58,695 nt of DNA from a filamentous cyanobacterium ESFC-1 (GCA_000380225.1 KB904821.1:1927523-1986217), one strand, 5' to 3'; shown: positions 1-8,172, numbered from the stretch's first letter. The notes: generated by a model from the sequence alone, not told the origin. Translations and numbers: made by a program.

Positions 1-50
1 CAATGCTGAGATTTGGATATGAAGCCTAACCAACAACCAACAAGCGCCGA

Positions 51-280
51 GACCCCGCGTCGCCGTAAGACGAGCGACCCCGCGCCGCCGTAAGACGAGC
101 GACCCCGCGCCGCCGTAAGACGAGCGACCCCGCGCCGCCGTAAGACGAGCGACCCCGCGCCGCCGTAAGGCGCAAGGGAACGCGCGAGTAGCAAGGGAAC
201 GCGCGAGTAGCAAGGGAACGCGCGAGTAGCAAGGGAACGCGCGAGTAGCAAGGGAACGCGCGAGTAGCAAGGGAATGCTC
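51..280. repeat. Two adjacent GC-rich tandem repeats (25-bp and 19-bp units)
   Basis: From 51 there are four consecutive 25-bp units of the form GACCCCGCGCCGCCGTAAGA+CGAGC (51-75, 76-100, 101-125, 126-150), followed by a partial fifth. From 172 there are five 19-bp units GCAAGGGAACGCGCGAGTA (172-190 to 248-266) and a diverged partial one. Both units correspond to the two arms of the 47-bp element at 6739-6785 and 10126-10172, so each arm of one ancestral hairpin seems to have been amplified separately. The stretch stays open in several frames but nothing suggests that it codes for protein. Confidence 0.9.
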
Positions 281-310
281 GGCAAGACACCAATAACCAA
301 TAACCAACAA

Positions 311-1669
311 CTAACTAACAAGCTGAGTCGCCAGTTTTTGGCATTGGGCTTGAATCAGAGGTAACTCTCCCGTCAACAACTGTCCGTTTTCAACCACTTT
401 GATGCCGTTAATGAAACTATAGTCTACCCCATCCACTTGGCAGAAAATCAGCGCTGCAACGGGATCGGATGCTGTCCCGACGAACTGGGGGCGATCGCAA
501 TTCACCGCAATAAAATCGGCTGCCATACCGGGGGCAAGATAACCAATATCATCGCGACCTAATACCCTTGCGCCGCCTCTGGTGGCGATTTCCAGGACTT
601 CGCGGGCGGTGATGGCTCCGGGGTCTTCGTCCTTGACGCGAGCCAGTAGAAAGGCAGTACGGGCTTCGTGGAGGAGGTTTGAGGCATCATTGGAAGCGGC
701 CCCATCTACACCAAGGCCTACCGGGACATGATGATTGAGCATTTTGCGGATAGGTGCAATACCACTACCCAAACGCATATTGCTACAGGGACAATGGGCG
801 ACTCCGGTTCCCGTGTGGCCAAATTTCTCTAGGGCGCGATCGCGCAGTTTGACGCAGTGGGCGTGCCAGACATCTTCCCCCAACCACCCCACAGACTCGG
901 CGTAGTCTTCGGGCATCATGCCAAAGGTTTCGAGGCTATATTCAACATCTCCTTTATTCTCAGCTAAATGTGTATGCAACCTTACGCCAGGATAAGCCCT
1001 GGCCATTTTGGCCGATTCTCGCATTAAATCTGTAGATACCGAAAACGGCGAACAAGGGGCCAAAACCAAGCGTAACATCCCATAACGGTTGTTGTCGTGG
1101 TAGGTTTCGATCAGTCTTTGGGAATCTTGAAGGATTGCGGCTTCGGACTCAACGAGACTATCGGGGGGCAAACCGCCTTTACTTTCCCCCACGCTCATAC
1201 TGCCGCGACTGGCATGAAACCGCAATCCCAGAGGCGCGATCGCCCGGATTTGATCGTCAAGTTTGCAATCATTAGGGAACAAGTAATGATGATCGCTGGC
1301 TGTCGTACATCCAGATAACATCAACTCCGCCGCCGCCATCTGGGAACTATAATACATCCCCTCTGCCGTCAAATTCGACCACAAGGGATACAGGCTTTGC
1401 AACCATCCAAATAAATCGCTATTTTGCGCGGCCCGAATGACTCTGGTTAGGGTTTGGAAGAAGTGATGATGGGTATTAATCAAACCCGGTAAAACAATGT
1501 GATGACCTTCTAAATCCAAGATTTCGTCGGCTTCGGTGTCTAACTCTGCGGTTGTCCCTACCTGTTCAATCACATTATCCCGCACGAATAACGCCCCGGA
1601 TGGGATTTCGCGGCGATCGTCATCCATCGTAACCAGGGTATGAATGTTTTTAACCAGTAGGGTAGCCAT
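311..1669 (-). CDS. Amidohydrolase, 8-oxoguanine deaminase-like (TrzA/AtzB-type)
   Basis: This 452-aa cytosolic metal-dependent hydrolase belongs to the amidohydrolase superfamily. NTHHHFFQTLTR near residue 65 carries the metal-binding HxH, HTHLAEN and WHAHCVKL supply the later His residues, and GVDGAASND carries the catalytic Asp. The pattern fits the branch with 8-oxoguanine deaminases and hydroxyatrazine-type hydrolases, so deamination of an oxidised purine (salvage) is the likeliest role; the substrate is inferred. I place the start at the ATG of MATLLVKN (1667-1669); the open frame runs 28 codons further up but that part is not family-like. The TAG stop is followed at once by TTGTTGG of a heptamer array. 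Confidence 0.8.
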   Translation of the reverse strand: MATLLVKNIHTLVTMDDDRREIPSGALFVRDNVIEQVGTTAELDTEADEILDLEGHHIVLPGLINTHHHFFQTLTRVIRAAQNSDLFGWLQSLYPLWSNLTAEGMYYSSQMAAAELMLSGCTTASDHHYLFPNDCKLDDQIRAIAPLGLRFHASRGSMSVGESKGGLPPDSLVESEAAILQDSQRLIETYHDNNRYGMLRLVLAPCSPFSVSTDLMRESAKMARAYPGVRLHTHLAENKGDVEYSLETFGMMPEDYAESVGWLGEDVWHAHCVKLRDRALEKFGHTGTGVAHCPCSNMRLGSGIAPIRKMLNHHVPVGLGVDGAASNDASNLLHEARTAFLLARVKDEDPGAITAREVLEIATRGGARVLGRDDIGYLAPGMAADFIAVNCDRPQFVGTASDPVAALIFCQVDGVDYSFINGIKVVENGQLLTGELPLIQAQCQKLATQLVS

Positions 1670-1765
1670 AGTTTTACTAAATATTGATTTATTTAGTTGT
1701 ACCCCAAGATTATAGACACTCGCGATCGCCCTTATCGCTTTATCCTTTGTCATTCGTCAAAGGGA

Positions 1766-1790
1766 TTGGACGGGGAAACCCCGCCCCTAC
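1766..1790. repeat. 25-bp dispersed GC hairpin, copy 1
   Basis: This is the first of seven copies in the window of a short repeat with core CGGGGAAACCCCG (stem CGGGG/CCCCG, loop AAA), bounded by TTGGA on one side and CCCCTAC on the other. The other copies are at 6627-6651, 22561-22585, 22787-22811, 32159-32183, 37856-37879 and 52588-52612. Confidence 0.85.
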
Positions 1791-1793
1791 AAC

Positions 1794-1880
1794 CCATAAC
1801 CAACAACCAACAACCAACAACCAATAACCAACAACCAACAACCAACAACCAACAACCAACAACCAACAACCAATAACCCA
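1794..1880. repeat. Heptamer array (CCAACAA/CCAATAA)n in the 1670-2137 gap
   Basis: A run of 7-bp units CCAACAA with CCAATAA variants ends in CCCATAA. It is a short tandemly repeated repetitive (STRR) type array as known from cyanobacteria. The remaining gap holds a HIP1 site near 1941, a short run of CCAATGA-type heptamers at about 2027-2054, and the inverted repeat at 2055-2109. Confidence 0.9.
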
Positions 1881-2054
1881 TAAAACCATTTCACTATGTA
1901 GCAATCTAATCAAATATCTTTCTTTCGATTGACGATCATCCGCGATCGCAATTCCTAACCTAAAAACAGTGAAACTTATCCCCATCCTAATCGGGATGAG
2001 AGCGTCATTGATTATTGGTGAGTCCAAATGACCAATGACTAATGACCAATGACA

Positions 2055-2109
2055 AAGCGACGGGAAGTTTACTTGTTGAACAAGTGAAAGGGATAATTGC
2101 CCGTCGCTT
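2055..2109 (+). promoter_or_regulatory. Structured element upstream of the DUF2892 gene
   Basis: AAGCGACGGG (2055-2064) and CCCGTCGCTT (2100-2109) form a perfect 10-bp outer stem. Inside it ACTTGTT-G-AACAAGT (2071-2085) is a perfect 7-bp inner palindrome. The element lies 28 bases before the ATG at 2138, and a possible SD (CGGAG, about 2125) sits between. It lacks a T-run, so it is not a typical terminator. A cis-regulatory RNA or a protein-binding operator are both possible; I know no named family that matches. Confidence 0.5.
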
Positions 2110-2137
2110 GCAGTAAAGCAATCGGAGAATTTTATAT

Positions 2138-2626
2138 ATGACACAGGCAATTGGTAATACAGCCAATCCTTTCGCAGAGGAACATAAAAACGCCAGAGTC
2201 CCCACAAACTCTGAGGTTGACCAACACACTATCGACCGAGTGCGAGAATACGCATCCAAATCCGCGTCAGAGATAACCGAAAGAATCGGAACCTTAGACC
2301 GAGAATGGGACGTTGAGCGCGTATTAGAAGCGAATGCGTCTACTTTGGCATTTTTAGGCTTAATTTTAGGCTTAACGGTTAATTCCAACTGGTTTTGGTT
2401 AACTGGAATTGTCTTGCCTTTCTTGTTTCAACACGCGATTCAAGGGTGGTGTCCTCCCTTGGTCGTGTTGCGACGTTTAGGAGTGCGGACTCGTCGGGAA
2501 CTCGATCGCGAAAAATACGCCCTCAAAGTCCTCAGAGGCGATTTTAACGCCATTCCCACGGTCGCCGATGCCCAGACTCGCGCCAGTCAAGCTTTAGCGT
2601 CTGTAGGCGTGTTAGAGTCTGCCTAA
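2138..2626 (+). CDS. DUF2892-like membrane protein
   Basis: This 162-aa protein has a charged, probably helical N-terminal 65 residues and then two closely spaced hydrophobic segments (about 67-82 and 85-98) that end in a WCPPLVVLRRLGVRTRREL stretch. That pattern fits the YgaP-like transmembrane domain (DUF2892), here with a C-terminal extension to residue 162. Location is probably the inner or thylakoid membrane and the function is unknown. The ATG is the natural start, with CGGAG about 8 bases upstream. The gene is monocistronic, preceded by the structured element at 2055-2109 and followed by a strong terminator at 2772. Confidence 0.7.
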   Translation: MTQAIGNTANPFAEEHKNARVPTNSEVDQHTIDRVREYASKSASEITERIGTLDREWDVERVLEANASTLAFLGLILGLTVNSNWFWLTGIVLPFLFQHAIQGWCPPLVVLRRLGVRTRRELDREKYALKVLRGDFNAIPTVADAQTRASQALASVGVLESA

Positions 2627-2667
2627 CGATTGAGGTAATATCAAATCCGCTTAATTAGTGGGAATTA

Positions 2668-2732
2668 AGAACTCCGGTTTCTTATCTGCTTATACGATAA
2701 AGTTAGGATTTGACCGCAGAAACCTGGGTTCT
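2668..2732. repeat. 65-bp AGAACCCCGGTTTCT element, copy 1
   Basis: Imperfect 15-bp inverted ends (AGAACTCCGGTTTCT and AGAAACCTGGGTTCT) enclose 35 bp. Copies of exactly the same length lie at 29754-29818 and 47094-47158. The sequence outside the element on one side (CAAATCCG then TTAA) also matches the flank of the 29754 copy, so the full repeat is about 95 bp. Confidence 0.85.
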
Positions 2733-2771
2733 AAAACAGTGGTTGTATTTCCTGATTTGACATAACATATT

Positions 2772-2807
2772 CCCCCACAATCATTTTCGATTTTGTGGGG
2801 GTTTTTT
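2772..2807 (+). terminator. Rho-independent terminator after the DUF2892 gene
   Basis: CCCCCACAA (2772-2780) pairs with TTGTGGGGG (2793-2801), giving a 9-bp GC-rich stem with a 12-base loop, followed directly by TTTTTT (2802-2807). This is a canonical intrinsic terminator on the plus strand. Confidence 0.85.
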
Positions 2808-3074
2808 ACATTCCGGCGCAGCGATTTGTTAAGCGACTCAATGCAAAATGGTAATCTGTGTTACACTTAGTGTACATTTAAGTTTGAACTAAAACTCAAT
2901 TAGGGCTTGAGATTTTCGCTACAGAACCTAGATCGTCGCTTTCAAGACCTATCTTTAATTAATGAATAAAAATAAATTACAGACTCCAAATTAGACAAAG
3001 TTTGGATTGCGCCTTTTGCCTATTAATAGAGTCTGAGATTTTTGAGAAGCTTTGCAGTTTCTAAGGAGTTTTTT

Positions 3075-3119
3075 ATGCTTCTTGGAGACTTTAGATATAA
3101 ACTGAAGGAAATTAATTGA
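3075..3119 (+). CDS. Possible 14-residue leader peptide before the DUF1611 gene
   Basis: An ATG at 3075 follows a good Shine-Dalgarno AAGGAG (3063-3068) and reads MLLGDFRYKLKEIN before TGA at 3117-3119. The stop directly abuts the ATG of the DUF1611 gene at 3120, the geometry of a translationally coupled leader. The main gene has its own weaker SD (AAGGAA, about 3104-3109) inside this small frame. No runs of one amino acid indicate classical attenuation. Expression is inferred only from the SD and spacing. Confidence 0.4.
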   Translation: MLLGDFRYKLKEIN

Positions 3120-4241
3120 ATGACAATCGTTAAAAAAACAGCTCTGGTTTACTGCGAGCAAGAATTTGGTCAAATAGACGGAAAAACTGCCGCAGGGCTG
3201 GTAAGACACTCTGAAATTTATACCATTGTTGGGGTTATTGATAGTTCCTTAGCGGGTAAAGATGCGGGGGAAGTGCTAGGAGATAAAAAGAGTAATATTC
3301 CCATTTTTGCCACTCTTAATGAAGCTTTGAGCCACCTTTTAGAAGTTCCAGATTGTTACATCTATGGCAAAGCGCCCTTAGATATTTATATATCCAAAGA
3401 AGAAAGATATCTAATCCTAGAAGCGATGACAAAAGGCATGGATATCATTAACGGTCTTCATCAATTCTTTTCTGAAGATCGAGAATTTGCTGATATGGCG
3501 CTCAAGCACAATATCCAAATCAAAGACATCAGAAAACCGCCAACATTAAAAGATTTCCATGTTTTTACGGGGCAAATATCTAAAGTAGATATTCCGGTCA
3601 TTGCCGTATTAGGAACCGATTGCGCTTGTGGAAAAAGAACAACCGCAGTGGAACTCAACAAAGCCTTAAACAATTTAGGGTTAAAATCGGTCACGATCGC
3701 GACAGGGCAAACTGGTTTAATGCAAGGGGCAAAGTATGGTGCTTCTATGGATGCGCTGGTTTCCCAATTTGCAATTGGTGAATTAGAAAATGCCGTTGTT
3801 CGCGCTTTTGAAAACGAAAATCCTGACATTATTTTAGTCGAGGGGCAAAGTGCCGTTAGCCATCCTGCCTTTATGAGTTCTATTGGCATTTTGAAAGGAA
3901 GTGTGCCTGATGGGGTTATTCTACAACATCCCCCTGGCCGAAAAGTTCGTTGTGATTTTCCCGATTTAGTGATGCCAACTGTTGAGAAGGAAATTCAACT
4001 GATTGAGGCTATTTCTCAGTCTCAAGTGATTGCGATCGCGTTAAATCACGAAAATCTAACCAACCCAGAAATCCTCAAAATTATCGAGGACTATGAAAGC
4101 CGTTTTCACTTACCCACAACCGATGTCTTGAAATCCGGGTGTCAAAAACTCATTCAAGTTTTAAGCGATCGCTTTCCCACTCTAAATCAAAAAATCACGC
4201 GGAGACGCTTAGAAAAAATGCCTATATTGGCAATGAGGTAG
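3120..4241 (+). CDS. DUF1611 protein (DgcN-type, possible D-amino acid N-acetyltransferase)
   Basis: This 373-aa cytosolic protein belongs to the DUF1611 family. The C-terminal half holds a P-loop-like GTDCACGKRTT (G165 to K172 region) followed by the family segments TGQTGLMQGAKYG and ILVEGQSAVSHPAF. A characterised member, DgcN, is reported to N-acetylate D-glutamate so that a partner racemase can act on it. In that system the partner is an enolase-superfamily enzyme; here the next gene, 25 bp downstream, encodes a PLP-dependent racemase-fold protein. The pair is therefore probably a D-/L-amino acid interconversion unit, but the substrate cannot be read from the sequence. The start is supported by an upstream AAGGAA and by coupling to the possible leader peptide. 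Confidence 0.75.
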   Translation: MTIVKKTALVYCEQEFGQIDGKTAAGLVRHSEIYTIVGVIDSSLAGKDAGEVLGDKKSNIPIFATLNEALSHLLEVPDCYIYGKAPLDIYISKEERYLILEAMTKGMDIINGLHQFFSEDREFADMALKHNIQIKDIRKPPTLKDFHVFTGQISKVDIPVIAVLGTDCACGKRTTAVELNKALNNLGLKSVTIATGQTGLMQGAKYGASMDALVSQFAIGELENAVVRAFENENPDIILVEGQSAVSHPAFMSSIGILKGSVPDGVILQHPPGRKVRCDFPDLVMPTVEKEIQLIEAISQSQVIAIALNHENLTNPEILKIIEDYESRFHLPTTDVLKSGCQKLIQVLSDRFPTLNQKITRRRLEKMPILAMR

Positions 4242-4266
4242 ACACAAAATACTAAGACAAATATAG

Positions 4267-5352
4267 ATGAAAGCGTTATTACCAAGGATAGAAATTTCTC
4301 TATCTCAAATCCGACATAATGCTCGGATACTATCCGAACTTCATGGGAAAAAGGGAATTTCCTTGATGGGTGTCACCAAAGCAACTCTTGGGGATCCCGC
4401 GATCGCAAAAGCCATGATTCAAGGGGGAGTAAAATTTATTGCCGACTCGCGCCTTGAAAATATTAAGAAAATGAAAAAGGCGGGAATCTTAACTCAGTTT
4501 GTGCTTCTCCGCACAGCTTTAAGTCAAGCAGAAGCTGTCGTTAGAAATGTGGATATTAGTCTCAATACAGAACTTAAAACTGTAAGAGAACTGTCTCGCT
4601 ATGCCCAGATATACCATAGAATCCACCAGATTATTATTATGGTCGAGATGGGGGATTTGCGAGAGGGAATCCTGCCTTGTGACCTTTCTCAATTCATCAA
4701 AGAAGTACTGGGCTTACCCAACATCAAAATCATTGGAATTGGCTGTAACTTGGCTTGTTATGGCGGCATTAAGCCAGATACCAAAAAAATGGGGGAATTA
4801 TCTACATTAGCGGATACCATCGAAAAAGAATTTCCAATTAATTTAGAAATCATTTCGGGCGGAAATTCAGCCAACTACGAGTGGTCTGAATCCACCCCGC
4901 AAGTCGGAAGAATCAACAATTTGCGTTTGGGTGAATCGATTCTTTTAGGTTGTGAAACCCTCAACCGCAAAGCCATTCCCGGTTTATACACCAGCGCCTT
5001 CAAATTGATTGCTGAAGCGATCGAATCCAAAGAAAAGCCCTCTGTCCCCTTTGGAGAGATTTGTCAGAATGCTTTTGGGGTTGTTCCGACTTTCCGCGAT
5101 CGCGGTATTCACCGCAGAGTTATTATTGCCTTGGGAAGGCAGGATATTTTAGTATCTGGCTTAAGCCCTAATAACGATCTCGAAATACTGGGATCGAGCA
5201 GCGATCATGTTGTTCTTGACAGCCATAACAATGCTTGCGAAGTGGGCAGTGAAGTCAAGTTTAACCTCGATTATGGTGGGTTACTCTCAGCCATGACTTC
5301 CCCTTTCATTACCAAGCAATTTATCGGCAGTAGCTATATCGTAGCGGCTTAA
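4267..5352 (+). CDS. Alanine/ornithine racemase family PLP-dependent enzyme
   Basis: This 361-aa enzyme has the alanine-racemase-type PLP barrel. PRIEISLSQIRHNARIL at the start and MGVTKATLGDP (Lys38 as the probable PLP Schiff-base lysine) are diagnostic, followed by GGVKFIADSRLENI. Later motifs include MVEMGDLREGI, ISGGNSANY and LRLGESILLG. The sequence is closer to the ornithine racemase/YhfX branch than to cell-wall Alr, and it lacks the usual extra C-terminal Alr features. It is cotranscribed with the DUF1611 gene (25-bp gap). Its 3' end overlaps the convergent pentapeptide gene by 4 bp. The exact amino acid substrate is unknown. Confidence 0.8.
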   Translation: MKALLPRIEISLSQIRHNARILSELHGKKGISLMGVTKATLGDPAIAKAMIQGGVKFIADSRLENIKKMKKAGILTQFVLLRTALSQAEAVVRNVDISLNTELKTVRELSRYAQIYHRIHQIIIMVEMGDLREGILPCDLSQFIKEVLGLPNIKIIGIGCNLACYGGIKPDTKKMGELSTLADTIEKEFPINLEIISGGNSANYEWSESTPQVGRINNLRLGESILLGCETLNRKAIPGLYTSAFKLIAEAIESKEKPSVPFGEICQNAFGVVPTFRDRGIHRRVIIALGRQDILVSGLSPNNDLEILGSSSDHVVLDSHNNACEVGSEVKFNLDYGGLLSAMTSPFITKQFIGSSYIVAA

Positions 5353-5870
5353 CGACATCCTAAACTGTAGCGGGTTTCAATACCCGTTACGGGATTCACC
5401 CCTTTAGCCCGTTTGCACATTTGCGCGACTTGATAACGGTCGATCAATGCCCCAGAAAAGTCTGCCCCTTCGATTTGCGCTTGATAAAAACTGGTATTCG
5501 TCGCGATCGCGTCTACCAAGATGGCATCCCGTAAATCTGCCCCTTCAAAGGTCACGCGATCGGCCAAAGCATTGGTTAAATTAGTGCCGTTGAGATTCGC
5601 AACCTCAAAATTCGCTTTGGTCAAAATCGATTCAGTCATGTCTGACCCTTCAAAATTGGCATGAGTCAAGTCAGCCCCGGCAAATACGCCGTGGGCAAGG
5701 TCTGTGTGGGCAAAATCCCTGTCTCGTTGGTCGGTAAGGGCATAGTTAACGGTTTTTTCCTGGGCGATCGCCGGGTATGCGTCCAACAACACCCACAACA
5801 CCGCCAACGACAACACCAACAACGCACCTAACAAACGCCACATCCACTTTTTCAGCATTTTTTGATTCAT
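5349..5870 (-). CDS. Secreted/lumenal pentapeptide repeat protein
   Basis: This 173-aa protein has an N-terminal signal sequence (KKWMWRLLGALLVLSLAV, cleavage probably after AIA at about residue 36). About 18 A(D/N)Lxx pentapeptides follow from about residue 50 to 140 and should form one right-handed quadrilateral beta-helix. The tail has two Cys (QMCKRAKGVNP and SLGC), as in thylakoid-lumen pentapeptide proteins, where they can form a disulfide. No enzymatic residues are visible, so a structural or binding role in the lumen or periplasm is inferred. It converges with the racemase gene (4-bp overlap of the stop codons). Confidence 0.85.
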   Translation of the reverse strand: MNQKMLKKWMWRLLGALLVLSLAVLWVLLDAYPAIAQEKTVNYALTDQRDRDFAHTDLAHGVFAGADLTHANFEGSDMTESILTKANFEVANLNGTNLTNALADRVTFEGADLRDAILVDAIATNTSFYQAQIEGADFSGALIDRYQVAQMCKRAKGVNPVTGIETRYSLGCR

Positions 5871-5937
5871 CAGCTTATTATTTTCTATCGTTATAGCAAG
5901 CGCGATCGCGTCAAACTTCTAAATTTTATTATTAACG

Positions 5938-6576
5938 ATGACTCTAAAACTTTATTTCCTCCGTCACGGCGAAACAACCTACAGTCGCTCAGGAGGCTAT
6001 TGTGGCGTAACAGATGCCGAATTAACCCCAGAAGGCACTCGCATGGCTCAAGGCTTCGCAGATTGCTACAAAGGGATGAATTGGGAAGCTATTTACGTTA
6101 GTCCCCTCAAACGCACCCTCGCAACCGCCAAACCCCTCTCCGAAGCCACAGGTTTAGAATTGCAAGTGCGAGAAGGCTTGCGAGAAATGGATTTTGGCGC
6201 ATGGGAAGGCAACAGCACCGAATGGGTACAGCAAAACCTCGCTAATGATTATATCCGTTGGTTGACCGAACCCGCTTGGAATCCTCCCACGGACGGGGAA
6301 ACCGGGGTAGAAGTGAGCGGCCGCGCCATGGCAGTTATTTCCGAAATTCGCGAGAAACACCCCAAGGGGAATGTTTTGATTGTGAGTCACAAAACCACAA
6401 TTCGCTTGATTTTGTGCAATCTTCTGGGGATTGATTTAGGTCGCTATCGCGATCGCATCACCGCTTTAGCCGCTTCTTTGAGTTTAGTTAGTTTCGACGT
6501 TCACGGCCCCATGCTCGAAGTTTTGGGCGATCGCTATCATATCCCCGAAGATTTGCGCGATCGGTTGGGGACATGA
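5938..6576 (+). CDS. Histidine phosphatase family protein (phosphoglycerate mutase-like)
   Basis: This 212-aa cytosolic enzyme opens with LYFLRHGETTYS, the RHG motif whose His is phosphorylated. It continues with SPLKRTLATAKPL (Arg), REGLREMDFGAWEG (Glu) and VLIVSHKTTIRLIL (second catalytic His). All four phosphate-pocket elements are present. Families with this layout include cofactor-dependent phosphoglycerate mutases, alpha-ribazole phosphatase and several sugar-phosphate phosphatases, and I cannot choose between them. No SD is obvious before the ATG at 5938. The gene is followed by heptamer arrays. Confidence 0.85.
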   Translation: MTLKLYFLRHGETTYSRSGGYCGVTDAELTPEGTRMAQGFADCYKGMNWEAIYVSPLKRTLATAKPLSEATGLELQVREGLREMDFGAWEGNSTEWVQQNLANDYIRWLTEPAWNPPTDGETGVEVSGRAMAVISEIREKHPKGNVLIVSHKTTIRLILCNLLGIDLGRYRDRITALAASLSLVSFDVHGPMLEVLGDRYHIPEDLRDRLGT

Positions 6577-6626
6577 GAGGCAGTGGGCAGTAGGCAGCTT
6601 TGCTGTAGGCAGTAGGCAATCGGCTT

Positions 6627-6890
6627 GTAGGGGCGGGGTTTCCCCGTCCAACAACCAATAACCAACAACCAATAACCAACAACCAATAACTAATAACCAA
6701 CAACCAACAACCAACAACCAATAACCAACAACCAATAACTGGTGCGACCCCGCGCCGCCGAAAGGCGCAAGGGAACGCGCACCAGAAACAACCAACAACC
6801 AACAACCAATAACCAACAACCAACAACCAACAACCAACAACCAACAACCAATAACCAACAACCAACAACCAATAACCAACAACCAACAAA
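6627..6890. repeat. Left heptamer array with GC hairpin and 47-bp core element
   Basis: This holds GC hairpin copy 2 (6627-6651), then (CCAACAA/CCAATAA)n from 6650, the 47-bp core at 6739-6785, and more heptamers up to 6890. The core has 8-bp inverted ends CTGGTGCG/CGCACCAG and internal GCGCC/GGCGC arms. The whole arrangement recurs in opposite orientation at 9952-10240. The array stays open in all frames on the minus strand because 7-bp units cycle through the frames without a stop; this is not coding. Confidence 0.9.
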
Positions 6891-6892
6891 AA

Positions 6893-7939
6893 ATGACAAA
6901 ACGAGCAATATTATGTGGATATTATGGCATGGGAAATGGGGGCGATGAGGCATTACTCGCCACATTGCTGCAACAACTGCCCGATTATATTCAGCCCATT
7001 GTATTGTCGGGGAATCCCCAAGAAACGTATAAACGTTATAACGTCGAAAGTTGCGATCGCAAATCCGCTTTTCCGATTCTCGAAGCCCTCAAACGCAGCG
7101 ATTATTTTATCTGGGGGGGTGGGAGTTTGATGCAAGATGCTACCAGTATTTGGAGTCCGGTTTATTATGCCGGATTGATGGCTTTAGCCCAGCAACAAAG
7201 CTTAGAAACCATTGCTTGGGCCCAGGGAATTGGTCCCCTGAAACGAGGGTTTACTGAAGCGATTACTAAACAAGTTTTAGCAGGCTGTACTGCCATTAGT
7301 GTGCGCGATCGCGCCTCGGCAGAACTTCTCAACCAATGGGGCTTTCAACCCTTACTTGCTCCCGATCCGGTGTGGACTTTGGCCCCGAAAGTGGTTCCCG
7401 GTTTGGGGAATTTGCCTGCACCTCGCATTGCGGTTAATTTGCGATCGCATCCCACCTTAACCCCCCAACGATTACAAGTTTTGATCGCGGCTTTAATACA
7501 ACTGCAAAAAGCGACAAAAGCTTGTTTTCTACTCGTTCCTTTTCAGTTATCCCAAGATTTAGAAATTGCTCAAAAAATTGCCGCGCAACTCCCCGGAGAG
7601 CATAAGGTTTTACAACTTACCGATCCGGCGCAATTACGCGGGGTTTATGAAGGGGTCGAAATGGCGATCGGAATGCGCTTGCATAGTCTCATTATGGCGG
7701 CGGCGGCTCAATGTCGCTGTTGGGCATTGAGTTACGACCCGAAAATCGACCAATTGATGGCAGATTTGGATTTACCGGGATGGGATTTAAACCGTCTTCC
7801 CGATGACCCTGTTACGATTAGTAAAGCTTGGCTGAATCTATATGCCAATGGTGAAAGTATTAATCGCGATCGCCTACTCTTTTTACGCGATCGCGCCCTG
7901 CTTCATCGGGAAATGTTAGTGGGAGCAATTAATAATTAA
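6893..7939 (+). CDS. csaB: CsaB-type polysaccharide pyruvyl transferase
   Basis: This 348-aa protein of the polysaccharide pyruvyltransferase family starts with RAILCGYYGMGNGGDEALL, the signature of the CsaB branch, followed by YFIWGGGSLMQD and AWAQGIGPLKR. GMRLHSLIMAA near residue 260 and SYDPKIDQLM complete the C-terminal lobe. CsaB adds ketal pyruvate to cell-wall polysaccharide, which lets SLH-domain proteins bind; an SLH-domain protein is encoded at 43163. It acts on the cytoplasmic side. The ATG follows a heptamer array directly, with no recognisable SD. It heads the csaB, NIL-ferredoxin, kinase segment bounded by inverted repeats. Confidence 0.85.
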   Translation: MTKRAILCGYYGMGNGGDEALLATLLQQLPDYIQPIVLSGNPQETYKRYNVESCDRKSAFPILEALKRSDYFIWGGGSLMQDATSIWSPVYYAGLMALAQQQSLETIAWAQGIGPLKRGFTEAITKQVLAGCTAISVRDRASAELLNQWGFQPLLAPDPVWTLAPKVVPGLGNLPAPRIAVNLRSHPTLTPQRLQVLIAALIQLQKATKACFLLVPFQLSQDLEIAQKIAAQLPGEHKVLQLTDPAQLRGVYEGVEMAIGMRLHSLIMAAAAQCRCWALSYDPKIDQLMADLDLPGWDLNRLPDDPVTISKAWLNLYANGESINRDRLLFLRDRALLHREMLVGAINN

Positions 7940-8170
7940 CAATGTACAATTTACAATGTACAATTTACAATTAACAATGTACAATTAACAATTAATAATT
8001 AACAATTTTTGGTTGTTCATGGTAACCAATAACCAACAACCAATAACTAATAACCAACAACCAACAACCAACAACCAATAACCAATAACTAATAACCAAA
8101 AACTAATAACCAACAACCAATAACTAATAACCAATAACCAACAACCAACAACCAACAACCAACAACAAAA
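7940..8170. repeat. Two classes of 7-bp arrays
   Basis: First comes a run of ACAATGT, ACAATTT and ACAATTA heptamers (about 7940-8005). Then come CCAATAA, CTAATAA and CCAACAA heptamers (about 8024-8166) up to the start of the NIL-ferredoxin gene. Both have an exact 7-bp period despite unrelated sequence. Confidence 0.9.
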
Positions 8171-8172
8171 AC

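Noticed and set aside
51-266. CRISPR-like appearance of regular repeats
   Set aside because: Units are directly adjacent, with no spacers, and there are no cas genes.
26-310. 94-residue open frame across the first repeats
   Set aside because: It consists of translated tandem repeats with no start signal; a by-product of repeats without stops.
1670-1753. N-terminal extension of the amidohydrolase
   Set aside because: The 28 extra residues precede the conserved MATLLVKN start and have no family-like sequence.
1740-2388. Overlapping minus-strand frames of 155 and 127 residues
   Set aside because: They run through a heptamer array and antisense to the DUF2892 gene; no domain or SD.
6484-6965. 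Open frames rich in GCWLLVV on the minus strand
   Set aside because: A 7-bp unit without stops is open in all three frames; the frames overlap each other and real genes.
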